From Planctomycetota bacterium (GTDB taxonomy: Bacteria > Planctomycetota > Planctomycetia > JALXBF01), in NCBI GenBank assembly GCA_026991575.1, contig JALXBF010000058.1:1-64000 (forward strand): a stretch of DNA of 64,000 nt. Direction: 5' to 3'. Below, in pieces: positions 17,829 to 25,864 of the stretch. Positions within the stretch are counted from its first letter, which is position 1. Each line of letters opens with the position of its first letter. The notes beneath the pieces were generated by a model that saw nothing but the letters and a program-made list of their open reading frames with translations, ran no database searches and was not told the origin of the DNA. A program made the position numbers and the translations under genes.

Positions 17829-19466
17829 TCACAATAACGCCTGCAACCAGTCGGGAAACACTCCCGGGGGCGGTAGCTTGACGACGCGGGCATGGTCGAT
17901 TTGCGGATGAGCCAGGACCGCCTGGACCGCCTCTTCTGGCGGAACGGAGTCGAGGTTGAGCACGGCGATCGCCTCGCCACCGGGTCGCTCCCGTCCTACG
18001 TTCATTGCCGCGATGTTCACCTTGTGCTCCCCAAAGATCGTGCCGATGTAGCCGATGATGCCCGGCACATCGCGGTGCCAGAAAATCAGCAGGACGCCGT
18101 CCAGGTACGCATCCAGATGGAACCGGCCCAACCGGACGATGCGCAGGTACTGACGGCCAAAGATCGTGCCGGCCGCCACGTGCTTGGCCCCGTCCGATCC
18201 GACCTCTGTAAGGATCATCGTTGCGAAGTCGCCCGTTTCGGTGGTCTTCTCCTCGACGATTTCGATACCCCGCTCCTGCGAAAGCAGCTCCGCGTTGACC
18301 AGATTGACCGTCTCGACCAGCGCCTCCTGGAGCAGCCCGGCCGTGAAGCTCATGGTGATCAATTTGGTGTTCCGCCGTGCAATCTCCCCCCGGTACACGA
18401 TCCGTACCTTACGAATCGGGCCGGGCACGAGCTGCGCCTGAAGCAGACCAAGCCGGTACGCCATGTCGATCTGGTACTTCAGCTCCTCCAGCTCGGCCTT
18501 GTCCAAGCTGGGCATATTGACGGCATAGCGGACGCGGCCGTGCAGCAGGTAGTCCACCACAAGCTGGGCCGCTTCGATAGCCACCGACACCTGCGCCTCG
18601 CGAGTGGACGCCCCCAGGTGCGGGGTGACGACCACATTGGGGTACTTGAGCAGCGGATGGTCCAAGGGGGGTGGCTCGACCTCAAAGACATCCAGTGCCG
18701 CGCCGGCGACGTGCCCTGAGCGGATGAACTCCTCCAGTGCCGCTTCATCCACGATCCCACCGCGGGCGCAGTTGATGATCCGAACCCCTGGTTTCGTCTT
18801 GGCCAGCTCCGCGCGGCCGATCATCCCGCGAGTCTGCTCGGTCAGCGGCGTGTGGACGGTAATGATGTCCGCCACGCGCAGCAGCTCGTCCAGGTTGTCA
18901 ACCCAGCGGATCTCGTGCTCTGTTCCCCGCTCCGGGGCGCGGTACGGATCGTAGGCAACAACCTGCATTTCCAATCCCAGCGCGCGGCGAGCTACGGACA
19001 TGCCCACCCGGCCCAGGCCGACGATGCCGAGAACCTTGCCGGCCAGCTGCGTGCCGACGAACCGGGATCGTTCCCACCGGCCGGCCTTCACCGCCTCGCA
19101 GGCCGGGACGATGTTGCGGGCCAGCGCCATCAACAGCGCGAGCGTGTGCTCGGCCGTGCTGACCGTGTTGCCACCCGGAGTGTTCATGACGACGATGCCC
19201 CTCCGGGTAGCCTCGGCCAGATCGATGTTGTCGACGCCGACGCCGGCACGCACGATCACGCGGAGCCGCTGGGCGCGAGCCAGCACCGAGCGGTCCAGCC
19301 GCGTGCCGCTGCGGACGATCACGCCGTCTGCGGTCGACAAGGCCTCCGCTAGCTCCCCGTCCCGCAGCCCCGGCCGATAGTCCACGCTCAGCTCGGCTGC
19401 TCGTTCGAGAACCTCGATCCCTTCGTGCGCGAGCGGATCAGTGATCAATACGCGCCACTTCGCCAT
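17829..19466 (-). CDS. serA: D-3-phosphoglycerate dehydrogenase
   Basis: First step of phosphorylated serine synthesis: oxidation of 3-phosphoglycerate to 3-phosphohydroxypyruvate with NAD. The 545-residue protein has the long-form architecture: a substrate-binding domain split around a Rossmann domain (GIVGLGRVGMSVA), the catalytic arginine region NCARGGIVDE, the catalytic histidine in PHLGAST, an intervening ASB domain and a C-terminal ACT domain (GIIGYIGTIFGEHKVNIAAMNVGR) expected to sense serine. It is about 15-20 residues longer than many homologues, with the extra residues at the C-terminus. The start ATG at 19464-19466 has GGGGAAAG upstream. The class V aminotransferase lies 47 bp upstream on the same strand, forming a serine/glyoxylate operon. 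Confidence 0.97.
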   Translation of the reverse strand: MAKWRVLITDPLAHEGIEVLERAAELSVDYRPGLRDGELAEALSTADGVIVRSGTRLDRSVLARAQRLRVIVRAGVGVDNIDLAEATRRGIVVMNTPGGNTVSTAEHTLALLMALARNIVPACEAVKAGRWERSRFVGTQLAGKVLGIVGLGRVGMSVARRALGLEMQVVAYDPYRAPERGTEHEIRWVDNLDELLRVADIITVHTPLTEQTRGMIGRAELAKTKPGVRIINCARGGIVDEAALEEFIRSGHVAGAALDVFEVEPPPLDHPLLKYPNVVVTPHLGASTREAQVSVAIEAAQLVVDYLLHGRVRYAVNMPSLDKAELEELKYQIDMAYRLGLLQAQLVPGPIRKVRIVYRGEIARRNTKLITMSFTAGLLQEALVETVNLVNAELLSQERGIEIVEEKTTETGDFATMILTEVGSDGAKHVAAGTIFGRQYLRIVRLGRFHLDAYLDGVLLIFWHRDVPGIIGYIGTIFGEHKVNIAAMNVGRERPGGEAIAVLNLDSVPPEEAVQAVLAHPQIDHARVVKLPPPGVFPDWLQALL

Positions 19467-19513
19467 CGCTTTCCCCGCTGCCGGGTGCCGCCGCCCGGCA
19501 ATCGCTTCTCGGT

Positions 19514-20656
19514 TTACTGCATCTGGAGCACAGCCTCCTGGGCCGCGGCCACCGCGGCCCCTGCCCGCACACCGGACCAGCCTGCCTGCTTCAGCGCCAT
19601 CTCCAGGGCGGCCATCGCTGCGACGACATCCAACTCATCCATGTAACCCATGTGTGCAATGCGGAACAGCTTGCCCTTCAGCTCATCCTGACCACCGGCA
19701 AACTTGATCCCGTAGTTCTGCTCCAGCCAGCCTAGCAGAGCGGCCAGATCGACCCCGGCTGGGGCGCGCACGGCCGTGAGCACCTCAGCAGGCCGTCGAG
19801 CGAACAGCTCCAGGCCGAGCGCCCGCACACCGGCGCGGCAAGCAGCAGCCATCCGGCGGTGGCGGGCCCAGACGTTCTGGAGTCCTTCGGCACGAAGCCG
19901 CTCCAGCGCGCGGTCCAGGGCGGCGATCAGCGTGTGAGCCGGTGTGAACGGTGTATCTTGCTGCTGGGCCTTCTCGGCCAGTTTGCACAGATCGAAGTAG
20001 AACGGGCGGGCCGGATGACTGCGAATCCGCTGCCACGCTGGCTCGCGCACGACGACGAACGCCAACCCCGGCGGTAACATCAACGCCTTCTGCGAACCAG
20101 CCACGACGATGTCTAGCTCCCAGGCATCCACCCGCAACTCCATTCCGCCTGCGGCACTGATCGAATCCAGCACGAATAGCGCGCCATGTTCGTGCGCGAC
20201 ACGGCAGAGCTCCGCAGGGTGGTGTGCCGCGCCGGTGGACGTCTCGCAGTGGGTCGCAAACACGGCCAGCGGATCGCGGACACGCCGAAGCGTGTCAGCC
20301 AACTGGTCGGGCTCCACAGACTCACCCGGAGCCACCCGAATCTCCGTCACCTCCGCGCCGATTCGCTCCGCGATCTGTCGCCACCTGGTTCCGAACCGGC
20401 CCGCGCTGGCAACGACCACCGAATCGCCCGGTCGGACCAGATTGGTAACAGCTGCGTCCATGGCCCCGGTGCCCGAGCAGGTCAGCACGAGGACCGGCTG
20501 GCTTGTGCCAAACAGCCAGCTTAACTTCTCCTGCACGCGCGCCAGCGTGGCGCGGAACTGGGCCGTGCGATGGTGGTAGACCGGCTGGGCCAGTTCGAGC
20601 AGCACTTCCGGCGGCACCGGACTTGGCCCGGGTGTCATGAGGCGGGGTTTCTTCAT
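19514..20656 (-). CDS. class V PLP aminotransferase (serine-glyoxylate/phosphoserine type)
   Basis: A PLP enzyme of 380 residues of the alanine-glyoxylate/serine-pyruvate aminotransferase group (also called the 42-kDa soluble hydrogenase subunit). It starts LMTPGPSPVPPEVL, with HHRTAQFRATLARVQ and LTCSGTGAMDAAVTNL. The PLP aspartate lies in LDSISAAGG, and the PLP lysine in GSQKALMLPPGLAF. It precedes serA by 47 bp. In organisms lacking a classical serC, this family is often thought to make phosphoserine from phosphohydroxypyruvate, which would fit the operon. Serine-glyoxylate transamination is the alternative, and the two cannot be separated from the sequence alone. Confidence 0.92.
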   Translation of the reverse strand: MKKPRLMTPGPSPVPPEVLLELAQPVYHHRTAQFRATLARVQEKLSWLFGTSQPVLVLTCSGTGAMDAAVTNLVRPGDSVVVASAGRFGTRWRQIAERIGAEVTEIRVAPGESVEPDQLADTLRRVRDPLAVFATHCETSTGAAHHPAELCRVAHEHGALFVLDSISAAGGMELRVDAWELDIVVAGSQKALMLPPGLAFVVVREPAWQRIRSHPARPFYFDLCKLAEKAQQQDTPFTPAHTLIAALDRALERLRAEGLQNVWARHRRMAAACRAGVRALGLELFARRPAEVLTAVRAPAGVDLAALLGWLEQNYGIKFAGGQDELKGKLFRIAHMGYMDELDVVAAMAALEMALKQAGWSGVRAGAAVAAAQEAVLQMQ

Positions 20657-20817
20657 CAGTTGCTGCCCCCCGAACAGCCAGTACGGCCAGGCGACGTACC
20701 GACAGAACGAATCCCATTCTATGGTCGCCGGCCGAACGGCCGGTTGTCGCCGGCGCGCGGCTGCGGGCGCGGCCGGAGCCGCGCCCGCGAGAAGTTTGCC
20801 AGGGGTCGATGCCCGCG

Positions 20818-21210
20818 CTAGAAGACGGCTTCATCCGCCGCCGTGCTAGCGGAGCGCCGCCGGCCGATCGGCAGTTCCGTCGGCTCGGCCACTTTGCGGT
20901 AGCCCAAGCTCTTGAGCACCTCGAGCACTTCGCTCCAGGTGGGGAACGGCCGGTTGGCCTCGCGGCGATACCGGTCCATCGCGTTCATGAATTCGACTTC
21001 CTCGGCGGTGTAGTCGCGCTCGCAGGTGGTCGGATCCACCAGGCGGCGACGCTCGCCGCGGCGCCGGTCCTTGCCGGAGCGTCGCTCAACAGCCACCGGC
21101 TCTTGGCGCTTGCGCCGGTCGCGCCCGGAACGGCGGTCGGTACCGCGGCGGCGGTCGACTGTCGCGAGTGCTGAATCCTCGGACGGGAGGAACTTCTCTT
21201 CCGCAGCCAT
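20818..21210 (-). CDS. basic repeat protein with DRRxGxDRR units
   Basis: A 130-residue protein of unrecognised family. Residues about 18-60 hold short basic units ([31 protein letters not shown]) that look like tandem DRR-x-G motifs. The second half is a compact acidic-aromatic helical segment ([38 protein letters not shown]). The C-terminal segment looks like a folded helical domain, while the first half is probably disordered and nucleic-acid or membrane binding. The start ATG at 21208-21210 has GGAGGGC upstream. It lies upstream of the aminotransferase gene on the same strand, 161 bp away. Function is unknown. Confidence 0.8.
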   Translation of the reverse strand: MAAEEKFLPSEDSALATVDRRRGTDRRSGRDRRKRQEPVAVERRSGKDRRRGERRRLVDPTTCERDYTAEEVEFMNAMDRYRREANRPFPTWSEVLEVLKSLGYRKVAEPTELPIGRRRSASTAADEAVF

Positions 21211-21412
21211 GTCCTAGCCCTCCGTCTTTGCCTCAGGGGGGGAGGTTCGAGCCCTGGGTCGGTCGCTGGCATACTGGGGCTACTGCAACCGTACCACATG
21301 GCCGACGGAAGGCCAGTGCGCGGCGGCGGTTTGGGGCACCGGTTGTTCACGTTCTACAAAATAACCAGACTTCCCAGATTATCCATTTTCTCGAGCCGCC
21401 ACACGGCGCGGC

Positions 21413-22510
21413 TCACGCGTAGAACCGTGCGATCACCCGGTCCAGCTCGTCTCCGGGTACGGTCGCCAACAGCTGGCGGGTATCCGCTCGATGAGCCGCC
21501 AGACGCTGGGACGGGCGGCCAACACGCTCGGCCGCGGCCGAAAGCGCTGCTAGCAACTCGGGCAGCCGTTCACGGGCAAAGCGGAACGCTTCGGCCACCA
21601 GCGGCAACACCTCCGCCAACATGCCGTGGCTTGGGCGGCTGCTCCAGAACCGCACCGCCTCAGCGGCCGCATACACTAGCGACCGCAGCGCCTCCAGGAG
21701 CGTTCCTGCTGCGGCCACCGATCTCGTCCAGGAACCGCTGCCCGCTTCCCCCTCACCCAACCCACCTGCTCGCACAACCTGGAACGCATCGCTGGCGACA
21801 CCGACCGCAGCGGCAGCAGCCGTCAGCAGCAGGTGCATGAGCAGATCCGAAGCCGCCAGCTCAGCTGCCTCCCCTGTCAAGCCCTCATTCACCGGCCGTA
21901 GCCCCACAAGACGCGCAACTGGCAGGACGGCGCCGTCGACGCTGACTTCTTCCGGGACCCGAGCAATCCACAGAACCACACCGCGATCCCCTCGCCCCCC
22001 TAGTGGGAAGAGGATGGGGGAGCGGTGCGGTGCGCAGCTCAGCGTGAGCGCACCCGATGGCTGCCCATCTTCGACAACCGCACCGACGGCCGCTGGCACA
22101 GGCTCCAGCCGCCACGCAGTGGGAGTGGTGCAGGCGAGGTTCTCCGCTAGCACAGAGCGAACCAGTTCGCTTCGGACCTGGTCGCTCCCCCATCGCAGCC
22201 CGCACGCGGTCGCCGACATGTGGGCCGCCAGGGCCATGCCTACGCGAAGCCCTTCCCGGCCGGCACGCTCGGCGGCAAGCACCAGCGCCATCGGCCCATC
22301 GCCTAGCCCGCCATGCTCGCGAGGGCAGCCCAGTGCCGTTAGCCGGCGGCCGCTCAGTTCACGCAGTACCGACAGCGGTTGCGACAAAGCTTCGGCATTC
22401 TGGCCGCACGCGGCCCGTAGCGCGCCGCCGAGTCGCTCGAGCATCATGCGTTCCGCCGCACCGGGCCGGTAGGGATGCAGTCTGGCACCAAACAACTCTC
22501 TGTCTCCCAA
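21413..22510 (-). CDS. acyl-CoA-dehydrogenase-like protein, probably degenerate
   Basis: A 365-residue protein. The N-terminal third (about residues 50-110) resembles the helical domain of acyl-CoA dehydrogenases: LTALGCPREHGGLGDGPMALVLAAE corresponds to the usual PEEYGGLG region, followed by a stretch like MALAAHMSATACGLRWGS. The middle carries VSVDGAVLPV, as in the beta domain. The C-terminal FAD-contact and catalytic glutamate region is not recognisable, and the end is Ala/Arg-rich. It may therefore be a diverged non-catalytic relative. The start is uncertain: ATG at 22510 or the internal ATG pair 21-22 codons later. It is divergent from the cytochrome gene. Confidence 0.68.
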   Translation of the reverse strand: MGDRELFGARLHPYRPGAAERMMLERLGGALRAACGQNAEALSQPLSVLRELSGRRLTALGCPREHGGLGDGPMALVLAAERAGREGLRVGMALAAHMSATACGLRWGSDQVRSELVRSVLAENLACTTPTAWRLEPVPAAVGAVVEDGQPSGALTLSCAPHRSPILFPLGGRGDRGVVLWIARVPEEVSVDGAVLPVARLVGLRPVNEGLTGEAAELAASDLLMHLLLTAAAAAVGVASDAFQVVRAGGLGEGEAGSGSWTRSVAAAGTLLEALRSLVYAAAEAVRFWSSRPSHGMLAEVLPLVAEAFRFARERLPELLAALSAAAERVGRPSQRLAAHRADTRQLLATVPGDELDRVIARFYA

Positions 22511-22675
22511 TGGGTTAACATCGAACGCCCCAACCTCACTGCGGAGCTCTCTGAAACAGCCGGGGCGTCTTCGAACCGGTCCGAATCAGGGGTCGTATTC
22601 GCCTATAGCCATTTAGGGATTGATTGCACAGTTTTGTTGGGGCGATCCGTCAGCACCGTACAAAGGAGCTGGACG

Positions 22676-25600
22676 ATGCGGCCGGCAAACGGCGGTCCGG
22701 TCATCGGGCCAAAGCTTTATCGCTTCCTCATCCCCTTATTCGGTCTCATCGCGCTGATGGGCGCCAACAGCGTGTACTTGGCGTCCGTGACCGCACTGGG
22801 CGAAGACTACCAAACGGCCTTTTACCTTTACATGGTACTGCTGCACCTAGCCCTGGGGCTGTTGCTCATTCCGGCAATGGCCTTCTTCATCGCAGGGCAC
22901 ATGTGGCGAGCATGGCGCCACCCGAACCGAAGAGCCGTGCGGGCAGGTCTGTTGCTGCTAGCTTGCTGCCTGGTAATCGTTGTCACCGGTTTTCTGCTGG
23001 TGCGGTTCGAGGGCTTCCTCGACGTGCGGGATCCGCGGGTTCGGTCCGTAGCATACTGGCTGCACGTCCTGGCACCGCTTGCAGCTATCGGCGCCTATCT
23101 GGTGCACCGCAAGGCGGGCCCGCCGATCCAGTGGCGTTGGGTAGCCGGCTGGTGCGTGGGTGTGGCCTTCTTCGTGGTGGTCATGGCCTCGATGCACCAC
23201 CAGCCGCTGAACTGGGGCCGTGTGGGTCCTCGCGAAGGGGCTCGCTACTTCTTCCCCTCGGCCATGAGGACGAACACGGGCAAGTTCATCCCGGCCAAGA
23301 TCCTCATGCTCGATGAATACTGTGCCGAGTGCCACCCTGACGCTTACGAGCAGCACCTGCTTTCTGCCCACCGGAACGCGTCTTTCAGCAACCCGGCCTA
23401 CCTCTTCAGCGTGCGCGAGACGCGTCGGGTTGCCAAGGAGCGTGATGGCAGCGTACGTGCGGCGCGCTGGTGCGCCGGCTGTCACGACCTGGTCCCGTTC
23501 CTGTCCGGGAAGTTCGAATCACCCGAATTCGACGATCCAAATTACGATCCGTCCAAGGATCCGCTGGGCAGCGCGGGGATCACTTGCGTGAGCTGCCATG
23601 CCGTGACGGCCGTGAATGCACGTACGGGTAATTCGGCACTGACCATCAGTGAACCGCCTCTGTATCCGTTCACCTTTGCCAAGAACCCTGTCCTGAAGTG
23701 GATCAACCGCCAGCTCATCAAGGCCAAGCCCGCTCTCCATAAACGGACGTTCTTGAAGCCGTTCCATCGGCCGCGGCAACCGGACGATCCACCTGAGGCA
23801 GTGCGTCAAGCGGAGTTTTGCGGCGCGTGCCACCGCGTGCACCTGCCGTTTGCCGTCACGCATTACAAGGACTGGCTCCGCGGTCAGGACCACTACGGCG
23901 CATTCCTAGCCAGCGGCGTCTCGGGGCATGGTGTGAAGAGCTTCTACTACCCGCCCAAGGCAGCCATGGGCTGTGCCGATTGCCACATGCCGCTGACTCC
24001 GTCCAACGACTTCGGTGCCCAGGACTACGATGGCACCGGCCAGCTCAAGATCCACAACCACTTCTTCTTCGGGGCCAACACGGGCCTGGCGAAGATGGTC
24101 GGCAACGATGCGGCGATCAAGCTGCACCAGGAGTTCTTGCAGGGGAAGTTGCGGATCGACATTTTCGGGCTGCGCGAAGGCGGCACGATCGAAGGCAAGC
24201 TGATCGCGCCGATCCGCCCCGACCTGCCCACGCTACAGCCCGGCAAGTCCTACCTGGTTGAGGTCGTCATCCGCACCCTGAAGATGGGTCACCTGTTCAC
24301 CCAGGGCACCATCGACTCAAACGAGGTCTGGGTTGACGTTACGGCCCGTCTGAACGGCGAGGTCATCGGCCGCTCGGGAGCGATCGACGAAGAAGGCTAC
24401 GTGGATGCCTGGTCGCACTTCGTGAACGCTCTGGTACTGGACCGGCACGGCAATCGGATCGACCGGCGCAACGCCCAGGACATTTTCGTCAAGCTGTACG
24501 ACCACCAGATCCCGCCCGGCGCGGCCCAAGTGGTGCACTATCTCCTGAATGTACCGCCGGATGCTTCGGGCGAACTCGAGCTGACGGTGAAGTTGAATTA
24601 CCGCAAGTTCGACCGCATCTACCTGGACTACATCTACGGCAAGGGCAAAGGGCCTGAACTGCCCGTTACCGTGCTTTGCGAGGACCGGGTCATCCTGCCC
24701 GTGGGCAAGCCGAGCAAGCTGGTGCCCAAGCAGGAAGCGCCGGCCCCGCAGTGGGAACGGTGGAACGACTACGGCATTGGGCTGCTCCTGGAAGGAAAGG
24801 GATCCGGGCGGCCGGGTGAGTTGAGGCAGGCACTTGCTGCGTTCCAACGGGTTGCCGAACTGGGTAGCCCGCATGGCTTCGTCAACCAGGCAAGGGTGTA
24901 CGTTGCAGAAGGTAACTTGCCTGCGGCCATCGAGGTCTTGCGCCGCGCAGCAGAAAGCAAGACCCCGTACCCGTACCCCTGGGTGATCACCTGGCTAACC
25001 GGCATCGTGAACAAGAAGAACGGCTTCCTCGAAGAAGCGATCGCGAACTTCAAGCAGCTCCTTTCTGAGGAAATGGCCCGCGAGGTCCGAAAGTACGGCT
25101 TCGAATTCCGCAAGAATGCTGAGGTCTGGACCGAGCTGGGCGCGACGCAGTTCGAGCTAGCCAAGCTGTATCGCAAGCGCGGCAAGGCCGACAAACAGCG
25201 CAAGCTGCTACACGAAGCGATTGACAGCCTGTACCAGGCGCTGTTCTACGAGCCGGAGTTCCTTTCGGCCCACTTCCACCTGGGCCTGATCTACCAGCAG
25301 CTTGCGGGTGAGCTGGGGGCCCGCCAGCTGCGCGGCAAGCCGAAGGATCCGGCCAAGTACTGGAAGCCGGCCGACGAGATGCGACGTCAGGTGGCAGAAC
25401 TGAAGCGGAGTCGCTCACCACAGGAGATCGTCGCGATTGCCACCGCGCTGGCACGCCAGGTCGTGGCCTATGCTCATCCGGCCGCGCCGCGCGAGGAGTT
25501 CCAGGGCAAGCCCGATCTGCTGCAAGAGCTCCTGTATCGGGTCAAGCCGCTGTACGAAGCCCGTCGCCAGCGGGACGACCAGGCCACTCAGGCTCTGGCG

Positions 25601-25816
25601 TGGTTGCTCGCAACACTGCATCAAGAGTTGCACGGTCTGTACCTGCCCGATCCGGAGGCCCGGAACCGGGCAATCGCAATCTATCGTGCCAAGAACCCCG
25701 CCGCGGACCACGCGGCTGAGGGCGTGGTCATCTACTCACTACACCGCGAAAACGCTCCCGGCCTGGCCGGACGGCGTGAGCGTTTGCAGGGGGGTGGTAC
25801 GGGCGCACAGCGTTGA
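22676..25816 (+). CDS. membrane multiheme cytochrome c with TPR C-terminus
   Basis: A 1046-residue membrane-bound electron-transfer protein. Residues about 12-165 contain five hydrophobic helices; histidine pairs in helix 2 (LLHLALG..FIAGH) and helix 4 (YWLHVL..YLVH) could ligate b-type heme. A periplasmic domain carries five CxxCH heme-c motifs at about residues 215 (CAEC), 264 (CAGC), 303 (CVSC), 381 (CGAC) and 432 (CADC). A beta-rich region follows, then TPR-like helices from about residue 695 to the end. ATG at 22676 is preferred because AAAGGAGC precedes it and the sequence begins MRPANGGP; the longer frame to 22475 overlaps the divergent gene. It is followed after 48 bp by a CRTAC1-type gene. 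Confidence 0.9.
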   Translation: MRPANGGPVIGPKLYRFLIPLFGLIALMGANSVYLASVTALGEDYQTAFYLYMVLLHLALGLLLIPAMAFFIAGHMWRAWRHPNRRAVRAGLLLLACCLVIVVTGFLLVRFEGFLDVRDPRVRSVAYWLHVLAPLAAIGAYLVHRKAGPPIQWRWVAGWCVGVAFFVVVMASMHHQPLNWGRVGPREGARYFFPSAMRTNTGKFIPAKILMLDEYCAECHPDAYEQHLLSAHRNASFSNPAYLFSVRETRRVAKERDGSVRAARWCAGCHDLVPFLSGKFESPEFDDPNYDPSKDPLGSAGITCVSCHAVTAVNARTGNSALTISEPPLYPFTFAKNPVLKWINRQLIKAKPALHKRTFLKPFHRPRQPDDPPEAVRQAEFCGACHRVHLPFAVTHYKDWLRGQDHYGAFLASGVSGHGVKSFYYPPKAAMGCADCHMPLTPSNDFGAQDYDGTGQLKIHNHFFFGANTGLAKMVGNDAAIKLHQEFLQGKLRIDIFGLREGGTIEGKLIAPIRPDLPTLQPGKSYLVEVVIRTLKMGHLFTQGTIDSNEVWVDVTARLNGEVIGRSGAIDEEGYVDAWSHFVNALVLDRHGNRIDRRNAQDIFVKLYDHQIPPGAAQVVHYLLNVPPDASGELELTVKLNYRKFDRIYLDYIYGKGKGPELPVTVLCEDRVILPVGKPSKLVPKQEAPAPQWERWNDYGIGLLLEGKGSGRPGELRQALAAFQRVAELGSPHGFVNQARVYVAEGNLPAAIEVLRRAAESKTPYPYPWVITWLTGIVNKKNGFLEEAIANFKQLLSEEMAREVRKYGFEFRKNAEVWTELGATQFELAKLYRKRGKADKQRKLLHEAIDSLYQALFYEPEFLSAHFHLGLIYQQLAGELGARQLRGKPKDPAKYWKPADEMRRQVAELKRSRSPQEIVAIATALARQVVAYAHPAAPREEFQGKPDLLQELLYRVKPLYEARRQRDDQATQALAWLLATLHQELHGLYLPDPEARNRAIAIYRAKNPAADHAAEGVVIYSLHRENAPGLAGRRERLQGGGTGAQR

Positions 25817-25864
25817 TCCTCCATCAGGCCTACAACGCACGGCACCGCGATCGGACGAAGCGAC

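Noticed and set aside
21245-21270. GGTTCGAGCC resembling a tRNA T-arm
   Set aside because: The flanking bases do not form a five-base-pair T stem, and no acceptor or anticodon arm is seen.
22475-22675. N-terminal extension of the cytochrome gene
   Set aside because: The ATG at 22676 has a good SD and begins the membrane domain; the extension overlaps the divergent gene and has no signal-like sequence.
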